A stretch of 5,332 nucleotides of DNA, from assembly GCA_017303565.1 (NCBI GenBank), contig JAFLCM010000197.1:1-5332 (forward strand), given 5' to 3'. Shown here piece by piece: positions 1 through 5,332 of this stretch. The translations under genes and the position numbers were made by a program. This DNA is from Planctomycetota bacterium. GTDB taxonomy: Bacteria > Planctomycetota > Phycisphaerae > Phycisphaerales > UBA1924. Position 1 is the stretch's first letter, and each line of letters opens with the position of its first letter. The notes below the pieces were generated by a model. The model was not told where the DNA came from and ran no database searches. It worked only from the letters and a program-made list of their open reading frames with translations.

Positions 1-80
1 CGGCCACGCCCGCGAGCACCCCCGCGGCCGCCGCCGCGGCGAGCGGCGAGTCCGGCCTCGCGAAAGGGGGCGTGAAGTGA
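1..80 (+). CDS. ccoO: C-terminal tail of upstream gene, probably cbb3 oxidase subunit II (partial)
   Basis: An open frame enters from the left edge and ends at the TGA at 78-80. The 25 visible residues are low complexity: a Thr/Pro/Ala stretch with six consecutive alanines, then a Gly/Lys-rich end (LAKGGVK). No heme motif or membrane segment is visible, so identity rests on context: the stop overlaps the start of ccoQ by four bases (GTGA), and in cbb3 operons the gene just before ccoQ/ccoP is normally ccoO, the monoheme membrane-anchored cytochrome c subunit, sometimes fused to ccoN. An Ala/Pro-rich extension beyond the folded domain is common in high-GC genomes. The frame is well supported by its junction; the product name is an inference. 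Confidence 0.6.
   Translation, partial: ATPASTPAAAAAASGESGLAKGGVK
64..70 (+). promoter_or_regulatory. Ribosome binding site of ccoQ
   Basis: AAGGGGG lies six bases before the GTG at 77 and within the last codons of the upstream gene. It supports GTG 77 over the in-frame ATG at 95, which has no comparable purine run at the right distance. Confidence 0.55.
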
Positions 81-292
81 GCCTGACCGACGTCATGAGC
101 GGGGCGGGCCTGTGGGTTTTCCCGTCGATCGCGCTGTTGATCTTCGTCGTGGTGTTCGGCGCGGCGATCTGGCGGGCGTGGTCGCCCGCCGGTGAAGCGT
201 CTCGTCGGCGCATGGCCGCGTTGCCGCTCCAGGACGACCCCGCCGTTCCCGCCCGAACAACCAACGCCACCAAGCCGGAGGCCGCCCGATGA
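77..292 (+). CDS. ccoQ: CcoQ/FixQ-like small subunit of cbb3 oxidase
   Basis: A 71-residue single-span membrane protein. A short N-terminus is followed by one hydrophobic helix (about residues 12-32) and a basic then acidic cytoplasmic tail with RRRMAALPLQDDP. This arrangement, one helix followed by a Trp/Pro turn, basic residues and a PLxDD-like motif, is that of the CcoQ/FixQ family, which stabilises association of CcoP with the CcoN/CcoO core and protects the complex. It is slightly longer than typical CcoQ (about 50-65 residues) because of a Pro/Ala/Thr-rich end. Start GTG 77 overlaps the upstream stop by four bases and its own TGA overlaps the ATG of ccoP by four bases (ATGA, 289-292), so it is translationally coupled on both sides. 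The family is poorly conserved, so the call relies on motif plus position. Confidence 0.82.
   Translation: MSLTDVMSGAGLWVFPSIALLIFVVVFGAAIWRAWSPAGEASRRRMAALPLQDDPAVPARTTNATKPEAAR
277..281 (+). promoter_or_regulatory. Ribosome binding site of ccoP
   Basis: GGAGG lies seven bases before ATG 289, inside the end of ccoQ. It fixes the ccoP start at the ATGA overlap. Confidence 0.65.
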
Positions 293-894
293 ACGCCACC
301 CGAGGAAAACTGCTGGAGCACGCCGTTGATGGCATCCGCGAGTACGACAACCCGACGCCGGGGTGGTGGCACCTGTTGTTCTGGGGCACCATCATCTTCT
401 CGGCGGTGTACGGGGCCTTCTTCCACTTCAGCGAGTTCGCGTGGGACGAGCGCGACACGCACACCCGCGAGCAGTCGGCGTATTACGCGCGGCTGTTCGG
501 GGCACTGGGCGACCTCGAGGGCGACGACGCGACCATCGCCGGGCTGATGAGCGAGGAGAAGTGGCTGAAGGTCGGGCACTCGGTCTACGCCCGCAACTGC
601 GCGCAGTGCCACGGGGCCGAGGGCGGCGGGATCAACGGGCCCAACATGACCGACGACGCGTACAAGAACGTCAAGACGCTCGCTGACGTCTACAAGATCG
701 TCAGCGAGGGCGTGGTCGAGAAGGGCATGCCCGCGTGGAACAACCGCCTTCAGAAGAACGAGCGCGTCGTCGTCGCGGCGTTCGTGGCGAGCCTGCGCGG
801 CAAGGCGGCGGCGGGGGGCAAGCCCCCCGAGGGCGAGGTGATCGCGCCGTTCCCCAAGGGCACGATGCCCGCGAAGGTCTCCGAAGCGAAGTGA
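289..894 (+). CDS. ccoP: cbb3 oxidase subunit III, single-heme CcoP
   Basis: Membrane-anchored c-type cytochrome that passes electrons from soluble or membrane cytochrome c to the CcoN/CcoO core. The FixP N-terminal domain is clear: an EYDNPTPGWWHLLFWG motif (residues 19-33) leads into one transmembrane helix (about 26-48). After an acidic linker (49-90) comes one cytochrome c domain (about 91-170) with CAQCH at residues 104-108 (bases 598-612) and Met147 in KGMPAW as the likely distal iron ligand. The last 30 residues are Gly/Pro/Lys-rich. At 201 residues it is about 100 shorter than the classical diheme CcoP, and only one CXXCH is present in the frame. The retained domain resembles the second (MPAW-ending) domain of diheme CcoP. 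The frame is intact, so this looks like a genuine monoheme form rather than a broken gene. Its start overlaps ccoQ by four bases; ccoG follows after 34 bases. Confidence 0.93.
   Translation: MNATRGKLLEHAVDGIREYDNPTPGWWHLLFWGTIIFSAVYGAFFHFSEFAWDERDTHTREQSAYYARLFGALGDLEGDDATIAGLMSEEKWLKVGHSVYARNCAQCHGAEGGGINGPNMTDDAYKNVKTLADVYKIVSEGVVEKGMPAWNNRLQKNERVVVAAFVASLRGKAAAGGKPPEGEVIAPFPKGTMPAKVSEAK
812..829 (+). repeat. GC-only inverted repeat within the 3' end of ccoP
   Basis: CGGGGGG (812-818) pairs with CCCCCCG (823-829) around the tetraloop CAAG, giving a 7-bp stem of pure G-C pairs; C819 and G822 are also complementary. It encodes residues 175-181 (AGGKPPE) in the low-complexity tail of CcoP, about 65 bases before the stop. 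There is no following T-run, so it is not a standard intrinsic terminator. It could mark an mRNA stability or processing boundary between the structural genes and ccoG, or be incidental to Gly-Gly-Lys-Pro-Pro coding. Confidence 0.6.
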
Positions 895-928
895 CCCGCC
901 ACGAAGCGAGATCAAGGAGAGGGTTCTC
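895..928 (+). promoter_or_regulatory. ccoP-ccoG intergenic gap with strong ribosome binding site
   Basis: The only non-coding stretch in the window. AAGGAGAGGG at 914-923, five bases before ATG 929, is the strongest Shine-Dalgarno sequence here, consistent with independent translation initiation of ccoG where the overlap-coupled chain is interrupted. No -35/-10 pair, FNR box or terminator is visible in the 34 bases. Confidence 0.75.
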
Positions 929-2371
929 ATGAGTCCGGGCGCACAGTTCGTGAAGGCAGAAGCCAAGCCCGCGGAGCACCGCGTTCTGGCGACGCTGAAC
1001 GCCGACGGGTCGCGGCGCTGGCTCGACCCCAGGACCAGCAAGGGGCGGTTCCACACGGCCCGCGGCGTGACAGCGTGGGTGCTCATCGCCCTGTACGCCA
1101 TTCTGCCCTTCATCACCATCAACGGCGCACCCGCGATCCAGATCGACCTCGCGAACCGAAAGTTCCACCTGTTCGGCCTCACCCTGCTCAGCACCGACAC
1201 GGTGCTGATGGTGGTCCTGGCGCTGGCGATCGGGTTCCTGATCTTCCTGGTGACGGCGCTCTTCGGGCGGGTGTGGTGCGGCTGGGCGTGCCCGCAGACG
1301 GTCTATATGGAGTTCGTGTACCGCCCGATCGAGAAACTCTTCCGCGACAAACAGGGACGGACGACGGGCTGGCGGTTCGCCGCCAAGTACGCGCTCTACT
1401 TCCTCGTCTCCCTGCACCTCTCGAACGTGTTTCTGTCGTACTTCGTGGGCACCGAGGCGGTGCGGCGGTGGACGCTGGGCTCGCCGTTCGATCACCCCGC
1501 TGCGTTCATGCTGGTGATGGTGGTGACGGGCCTGATGCTGTTCGATTTCTTGTTCTTCCGCGAGCAGACGTGCTTCGTGGCGTGCCCGTACGGCCGGATC
1601 CAGGCCGCGCTGCTCGACCGGCACTCCCTGATCGTGACCTACGACCAGCGGCGCGGCGAGCCGCGCCGCCCTCTGCGCACCAACCCCGGCGACATCTCCC
1701 TCAAGCAGGCCCCGCTGGGCGACTGCGTGAACTGCCTCAAGTGCGTCACCACCTGCCCCACCGGCATCGATATCCGGGAGGGGCTGCAGATGGAGTGCAT
1801 CGGCTGCGCCCAGTGCATCGACGCATGCGATGCGGTGATGACGAAACTGAGCAAGCCCGTCGGGCTCATCCGCTACAGCAGCCAGGCGATGATCGCCGGC
1901 GAAGCGAAGTCGCTGTTCCGGGCCCGCACGCTCATCTACCCCGTGCTGTTCGTCGCCGCGGTGACGGTGTTCGTCACGCTGCTGCTGACGCGCAGCCCGC
2001 TGGATGTGGACCTTCTCCCGCGACAGGGCGCGCCCTTCTACGCGGTGGGCACGGGCGAGATCGCCAACCAGATGCGTCTCAGCGTTGCCAACCGCAGTGA
2101 GGCGGCCCGCACATACACGGTGACTGTCAAGGGCGTCGGGGGCGCGAGAGTGCTCATGGATGCTCCCGACTTCTCACTCGCCCCCACTGAGAGCCGGATC
2201 GTCGGGTTCGCGATCAGCCTTCCTCGGGAGGCGCTCGGCGCTCGCGGGCAGGCGGACGTTCTGGTCTCGGTCACCGACGACCGGGGCGCGTCTCGGACGG
2301 TCCGGTACCACATGCTCGGTCCGGTGCACCGCTCGAACGCTGGCGAGACGCCGAAGGGAGCCACGCCGTGA
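929..2371 (+). CDS. ccoG: CcoG/FixG/RdxA membrane polyferredoxin (cbb3 oxidase assembly, cupric reductase type)
   Basis: A 480-residue inner-membrane iron-sulfur protein. Family members, studied best in Rhodobacter, act in cbb3 biogenesis by reducing Cu(II) to Cu(I). The N-terminus carries the family signature LNADGSRRW (23-31) and SKGRFH. Helices are seen at about 46-66, 92-112, 152-173, 192-211 and 334-354. Two CXXXCP motifs flank the membrane (C117/C121 in CGWACPQ; C215/C219 in CFVACPYG), followed by the conserved YDQRRGEPR (238-246). Two ferredoxin-type clusters follow: C266, C269, C272, C276-Pro and C290, C293, C296, C300. After the last helix, residues 360-465 form a beta-rich periplasmic domain of FixG C-terminal (Ig-like) type. 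Length and all cysteines are normal for the family. Its TGA overlaps the GTG of ccoH by four bases. Confidence 0.97.
   Translation: MSPGAQFVKAEAKPAEHRVLATLNADGSRRWLDPRTSKGRFHTARGVTAWVLIALYAILPFITINGAPAIQIDLANRKFHLFGLTLLSTDTVLMVVLALAIGFLIFLVTALFGRVWCGWACPQTVYMEFVYRPIEKLFRDKQGRTTGWRFAAKYALYFLVSLHLSNVFLSYFVGTEAVRRWTLGSPFDHPAAFMLVMVVTGLMLFDFLFFREQTCFVACPYGRIQAALLDRHSLIVTYDQRRGEPRRPLRTNPGDISLKQAPLGDCVNCLKCVTTCPTGIDIREGLQMECIGCAQCIDACDAVMTKLSKPVGLIRYSSQAMIAGEAKSLFRARTLIYPVLFVAAVTVFVTLLLTRSPLDVDLLPRQGAPFYAVGTGEIANQMRLSVANRSEAARTYTVTVKGVGGARVLMDAPDFSLAPTESRIVGFAISLPREALGARGQADVLVSVTDDRGASRTVRYHMLGPVHRSNAGETPKGATP
1648..1669 (+). repeat. Perfect 10-bp inverted repeat within ccoG
   Basis: GCGGCGCGGC (1648-1657) and GCCGCGCCGC (1660-1669) are exact reverse complements separated by GA. 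As RNA this would form a 9-bp GC-only stem with a CGAG tetraloop. It lies over the codons for the conserved RRGEPRR segment (residues 241-247), so the protein sequence plus high-GC arginine codons explains part of it. No T-tract follows. A role is not evident. Confidence 0.6.
2354..2360 (+). promoter_or_regulatory. Ribosome binding site of ccoH
   Basis: AAGGGAG lies seven bases before GTG 2368 and inside the last codons of ccoG, supporting the GTG start at the GTGA overlap. Confidence 0.6.
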
Positions 2372-2838
2372 ACACCGAGCGCACCAAGGGCGTGTGGCGC
2401 GTGCCCGCCGTCCTCGCATTCATCTTCCTCTCGTGCTTCGCGAGCGTCGGGGCGTTGATCGCCAAGTCCTCTGGCGACCCCTCGTTCGGCATCGAGCCGG
2501 ACTACTACGCCAAGGCGCTATCGTGGGACCGCTCCCGGGCGGTGCTCGCGGCGAGCGACGCGCTCGGCTGGTCCAGCGAAGTCGGCGCTGCGGAGGGAAA
2601 CCTGCGGGTGACGCTGCGCGACCGCGCCGGCGTGCCCGTGGTCGGGGCGTCGGTGGAGGCCGAAGTGTTCGCGTGGAACCGGTCCGCCGACCGGCGTCGT
2701 CTGACGCTCGATGAGGTATCCCCCGGCGTGTACGAGGCGGCCCTCGACGCCGCCGGTCGCTGGGCGGTCCGCCTCCGCGGTGAGCGCGAGGCCGACGTGT
2801 ACCTACACGAGGCAACCCTGATCGGCCGATCGCCATGA
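2368..2838 (+). CDS. ccoH: CcoH/FixH family cbb3 oxidase assembly protein
   Basis: A 156-residue protein with one N-terminal transmembrane helix (about residues 12-32) and an extracytoplasmic beta-rich domain. Just after the helix lies EPDYYAKALSWD (residues 43-54), the FixH family signature (a Tyr-Tyr pair followed by a short helix and Asp). The rest reads like an Ig-like fold, with RVTLRDRAGVPVVGASVEAEVF and a PGVYEAALD turn similar to other FixH domains. CcoH is required for stable cbb3 assembly and contacts CcoN during maturation in Rhodobacter; its biochemical activity is not known. The GTG start sits in a four-base overlap with ccoG, and its TGA overlaps the next ATG by four bases (ATGA, 2835-2838). 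Length is normal. Confidence 0.92.
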   Translation: MNTERTKGVWRVPAVLAFIFLSCFASVGALIAKSSGDPSFGIEPDYYAKALSWDRSRAVLAASDALGWSSEVGAAEGNLRVTLRDRAGVPVVGASVEAEVFAWNRSADRRRLTLDEVSPGVYEAALDAAGRWAVRLRGEREADVYLHEATLIGRSP

Positions 2839-3611
2839 TCCCCCTCATCAGCGCCATCCTGCTCGCGTCGCTCCTGGGCAGCCTGCACTGCGCGGGGATG
2901 TGCGGGGCGTTCGTCGCGTTCGCGGTTACGGGCGGGGCGAGCACTCCACGCGAGCGTGCCATGCTCCACGGCGGCTACCACGCCGGGCGGCTGGTTGTGT
3001 ACGCGGCGCTCGGTGCGGCCGCGGGGCTCGCGGGGTCGGCGATCGACTTGGGGGGTTCGTTGCTCGGCCTTCAGCGCGTCGCCGCCATCAGCGCGGGCGC
3101 CCTCATGATGGCCGCGGGCGTGCTGACCATTCTGCGTCTCCGCGGCGTGCGGCTGGCGCACCTGGGCGTGCCCCGCGCGTTCGAGCGCTGGCTGCTCGCC
3201 GGGCACCGCTTCGCGGACGAGCGTCCGCCGATGATCCGCGCACTGATGACCGGCCTGCTCACCACGCTGCTCCCCTGCGGATGGCTGTACGCCTTCGTGA
3301 TCACCGCCGCCGGAACGGCGCACGCCGGGATGGGCGCCGCCGCGATGGTCGCCTTCTGGCTCGGCACGCTGCCCGTTCTGGTCGCCGTCGGCACGCTCGC
3401 GCAGCGCGCGACCGGCGCTCTGGGTCGGCACCTCCCCGTCGTGACGGCGCTGCTGGTCACGGGCGTCGGGCTGTTCACCGTCATCGACCGCGCCGGCCTG
3501 ATGAGCCGCACGCTGATGATGCTCGACCCCGGCGTGAAACTCACCGCCGCCCAGGCCCTCGACCGGGCCGTCACCGGCGAACCCTCGGAGGCGTGCCATG
3601 TCGGCCATTGA
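2835..3611 (+). CDS. TauE/SafE-DsbD_2-like membrane protein of cbb3 operons
   Basis: A 258-residue polytopic membrane protein of the group usually labelled sulfite exporter TauE/SafE or cytochrome c biogenesis transmembrane region (DsbD_2). Six helices are suggested at about 2-32, 52-72, 82-104, 134-158, 166-190 and 200-217. The two halves carry the motifs GSLHCAGMCG (residues 15-24, C19 and C23) and LLPCGWLYAF (145-154, C148), placed like the CcdA/DsbD half-repeats that relay thiol redox or metal across the membrane. Such genes recur in cbb3 clusters, but their substrate is unproven and the sulfite exporter label is probably misleading. The C-terminus ends SEACHVGH, which could bind metal. 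No clear ribosome binding site precedes ATG 2835, so translation probably depends on coupling from ccoH. Its end overlaps ccoI by 14 bases. Family assignment is firm; function is inferred from neighbours. Confidence 0.88.
   Translation: MIPLISAILLASLLGSLHCAGMCGAFVAFAVTGGASTPRERAMLHGGYHAGRLVVYAALGAAAGLAGSAIDLGGSLLGLQRVAAISAGALMMAAGVLTILRLRGVRLAHLGVPRAFERWLLAGHRFADERPPMIRALMTGLLTTLLPCGWLYAFVITAAGTAHAGMGAAAMVAFWLGTLPVLVAVGTLAQRATGALGRHLPVVTALLVTGVGLFTVIDRAGLMSRTLMMLDPGVKLTAAQALDRAVTGEPSEACHVGH
3587..3591 (+). promoter_or_regulatory. Ribosome binding site of ccoI
   Basis: GGAGG lies six bases before ATG 3598, within the codons for Ser-Glu-Ala near the end of the SafE-like gene. It decides the ccoI start and the 14-base overlap. 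Confidence 0.7.
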
Positions 3612-5332
3612 GTCGGCATCCTCCGGCGTGAGCGCCGCGCGTGCCGCGGTCGCGTGCTCGCACTGCACGCTCCCGGTTCCCGCCGGCCTGGTCGAGCGCG
3701 GCGCATCGGAGCAGTTTTGCTGCACGGGCTGCCGCACCGCGTATCGGGTGATCCGCGCCGGCGGGCTTTCGGCGTTTTACGACTTGGTGAAGTCGGAGCC
3801 CGGCGAGGCCCGCCGCGCCCGCGAGACCCGCGCCGAGTACGCCCATTTCGACGACCCGGCGTTCCAGCGCCTGTACGCCCGCCCGGTGCCGGCGGGACTC
3901 TCCGCCACGCTGCGGGTCGAGGGCGTGCACTGCGCCGCGTGCGTGTGGCTGCTGGAGCGTCTGAACCGCGTCACGCCGGGCGTCATCGATACTCGGGTGG
4001 ACATGCGGCGCCGGACGCTCACCGTGACGTGGGAGCCGTCGCGTGTCCGCCTCTCAGACATCGCCGCATCGGCGGCCAGCCTGGGGTACGAGGTCCACTC
4101 GCCGCGCGGTCTGAGCACCTCAGACATCCGGCGGAAGGAGTCCCGGGCTCACTTGGTGCGCGTCGGCGTGGCGGGCGCGATCATGGGCAACGTCATGCTC
4201 GTGACGCTGGCGCTGTTCGCCTCCGACGCCGACACCGCGTCCTCGATGTCCGAGGGCATGCTCCGGTTCTTCCGCGTGCTGGCGATGGCGATGAGCCTCG
4301 TGTCCCTCGCCTGGCCCGGGAGCGTGTTCTTCCGCGGGGCGTGGGCCGCGCTCCGGACCCGCACGCCAAGCATGGACGTGCCCATCGCCGTCGGCCTGTC
4401 GCTCGGCGCGGCGTGGGGCGCCGTCAACGCCGTTCGCGGCGAGGGGTCCGTGTACTTTGACACCATCGTGACGCTCGTGTTCCTGCTGCTCCTGGGCCGC
4501 TGGATCCAGCTGACGCAGCAGCACAAAGCCGCCGATTCCGTCGAGGTGCTCTTCTCGCTCACCCCCGCGACCGCCCGCGTGGTCGACGGCGACGCCGTTC
4601 GCGAGGTGCCCGTCGAGTCGCTCACCTCCGGCGTCGCCGGCGCGATCGTCGAGGTCGTCACCGGCGCCGCGTTCCCCGTCGACGGCGTGATCACCCGCGG
4701 GCGCACCCGCGTCGACCTCTCCCTGCTCACCGGCGAGTCGAAGCCTGTGGACGCTGGCGAGGGTGACCGCGTTACGGCCGGTTCGGTGAACATCGACTCA
4801 CCGGTGCGGGTCCGCGTCGAAGCGGCGGGGGAATCCACTCGCGTCGCTCAGCTGATGCGGCTGGTCGAGGACGCCGCCCGTGACAAGGCCCCGATCGTCA
4901 AACTGGCTGACCGCGTGAGCGTCATCTTTGTGCCTGTGGTGCTGCTGCTGGCGCTGGGCACGGCGGTGGCGTGGGCGTTCATCCGGCCTTCAGAGGCGGT
5001 CGACCACGCCGCGGCCCTGCTCATCACCACCTGCCCGTGCGCGCTGGGGCTTGCGACGCCGCTGGCGGTGATCGTGTCCATCGGGCGGGCCGCGCGCCGC
5101 GGCATCCTCGTCAAGGGCGGCGATACGCTCGAAGCCGTCGCCTCGCCGGGCGCGCGCGGCGTCATTGCTCTCGACAAGACCGGCACGATCACCGAGGGCG
5201 GCGCCGCTCTCGTCGAGTTCGCGGGCGACCGTTCCGCCCTCTCCGCCGCCGCCGCCGTCGAGCGCATGACCACGCATCCCATCGCGCGGGCGATCGTGGC
5301 CGCCGCGGGCTCGGACCCGCTGCCCGAGGCGA
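3598..5332 (+). CDS. ccoI: CcoI/FixI copper-translocating P1B-type ATPase (partial, 3' end outside window)
   Basis: The first 578 residues of a heavy-metal P-type ATPase that exports Cu(I) from the cytoplasm for metallation of cbb3 oxidase (CopA2/FixI type). The N-terminal metal-binding domain found in this subgroup has C20xxC23 and C41-C42xxC45. An HMA domain follows with GVHCAACVWLLE (C112, C115; bases 3931-3942). Helices lie at about 184-208, 222-246, 258-280 and 284-304, with SMDVP (M259, D260) as in Cu ATPases. The actuator TGES is at 378-381. Membrane copper site CPC is at 479-481 (bases 5032-5040) and the phosphorylation motif DKTGT at 526-530 (D526). The nucleotide-binding-domain HP is at 560-561. 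All catalytic residues in the visible part are intact. ATG 3598 is chosen for its GGAGG site. The remaining roughly 200 residues, with the hinge GDG motif and last two helices, lie beyond the right edge. Confidence 0.96.
   Translation, partial: MSAIESASSGVSAARAAVACSHCTLPVPAGLVERGASEQFCCTGCRTAYRVIRAGGLSAFYDLVKSEPGEARRARETRAEYAHFDDPAFQRLYARPVPAGLSATLRVEGVHCAACVWLLERLNRVTPGVIDTRVDMRRRTLTVTWEPSRVRLSDIAASAASLGYEVHSPRGLSTSDIRRKESRAHLVRVGVAGAIMGNVMLVTLALFASDADTASSMSEGMLRFFRVLAMAMSLVSLAWPGSVFFRGAWAALRTRTPSMDVPIAVGLSLGAAWGAVNAVRGEGSVYFDTIVTLVFLLLLGRWIQLTQQHKAADSVEVLFSLTPATARVVDGDAVREVPVESLTSGVAGAIVEVVTGAAFPVDGVITRGRTRVDLSLLTGESKPVDAGEGDRVTAGSVNIDSPVRVRVEAAGESTRVAQLMRLVEDAARDKAPIVKLADRVSVIFVPVVLLLALGTAVAWAFIRPSEAVDHAAALLITTCPCALGLATPLAVIVSIGRAARRGILVKGGDTLEAVASPGARGVIALDKTGTITEGGAALVEFAGDRSALSAAAAVERMTTHPIARAIVAAAGSDPLPEA

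Noticed and set aside
812..829. Intrinsic terminator at the end of ccoP.
   Set aside because: The GC stem is not followed by a T-run and lies inside the coding frame, with the same operon continuing downstream.
895..928. Possible FNR/Anr half-site (ATCAA at 912-916 region) and a GAGA/TCTC mini-hairpin (917-928) before ccoG.
   Set aside because: There is no TTGAT partner at the required spacing, and a 4-bp stem is too weak to count; the purine-rich stretch is adequately explained as the ribosome binding site.
701..1624. A 307-codon minus-strand open frame opposite ccoP and ccoG.
   Set aside because: The translation is Arg/His/Glu-rich without any recognisable fold and is fully antisense to conserved ccoP and ccoG coding sequence.
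2835..3611. Annotation as CcoS or as a dedicated sulfite exporter.
   Set aside because: CcoS is a small single-helix protein, unlike this six-helix 258-residue product, and nothing in the neighbourhood concerns sulfite or taurine metabolism.
2505..3737. A 410-codon minus-strand open frame opposite ccoH, the SafE-like gene and the start of ccoI.
   Set aside because: Its product is Arg/Gly/His/Gln-rich low-complexity sequence with no domain, it opposes three well-supported genes, and long antisense frames are expected where third positions are mostly G or C.
3654..4460. A 268-codon plus-strand frame within ccoI.
   Set aside because: It is an out-of-frame shadow; the ccoI frame, open from 3598 to the window end, carries all P-type ATPase motifs.
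4149..4838. A 229-codon minus-strand open frame opposite ccoI.
   Set aside because: Ser/Thr/Arg-rich composition without motifs, antisense to the intact HMA, actuator and membrane regions of ccoI.

Overview
This window is a tightly packed, entirely plus-strand segment of a high-GC bacterial chromosome carrying the middle of a cbb3-type (C-family, high oxygen affinity) cytochrome c oxidase operon. In order it holds: the tail of an upstream gene (probably ccoO), ccoQ, a short single-heme ccoP, ccoG (membrane polyferredoxin), ccoH/fixH, a six-helix TauE/SafE-DsbD_2-like membrane protein, and the first 578 codons of ccoI/fixI, the copper P1B-type ATPase, which runs off the right edge. No gene is supported on the minus strand; the long minus-strand open frames are GC-driven shadows.

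Organism: the strong G/C bias at third codon positions, the monoheme CcoP with an N-terminal segment reading DNPTPGWWHLLFWG, the ccoQ-ccoP-ccoG-fixH order and the SafE-like gene placed before ccoI fit a Planctomycetota-type bacterium (perhaps Phycisphaerae) or a related lineage. This is a tentative inference from protein style; no rRNA or marker gene is present.

Layout: 1-80 is the C-terminus of the preceding oxidase gene; 77-894 holds ccoQ and ccoP, the structural part; 895-928 is the only intergenic gap (34 bases) and carries a strong ribosome binding site; 929-5332 is the assembly module. Five of the six gene junctions overlap (four by 4 bases, one by 14), so the genes are almost certainly co-transcribed and largely translationally coupled. 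No promoter, FNR/Anr-type palindrome or intrinsic terminator is visible; the operon promoter must lie upstream and its end downstream.

How the genes work together: CcoP brings electrons from the cytochrome c pool to the CcoN/CcoO core, and CcoQ stabilises the complex. CcoG is a cupric reductase type polyferredoxin, CcoI moves Cu(I) across the membrane for the heme-copper site, CcoH aids assembly, and the SafE-like protein, of unproven function, probably joins copper or redox handling. The system is a known one. The parts worth a second look are the single-heme CcoP, the SafE-like gene with its Cys/His tail inserted between ccoH and ccoI, and two strong GC inverted repeats inside ccoP and ccoG.
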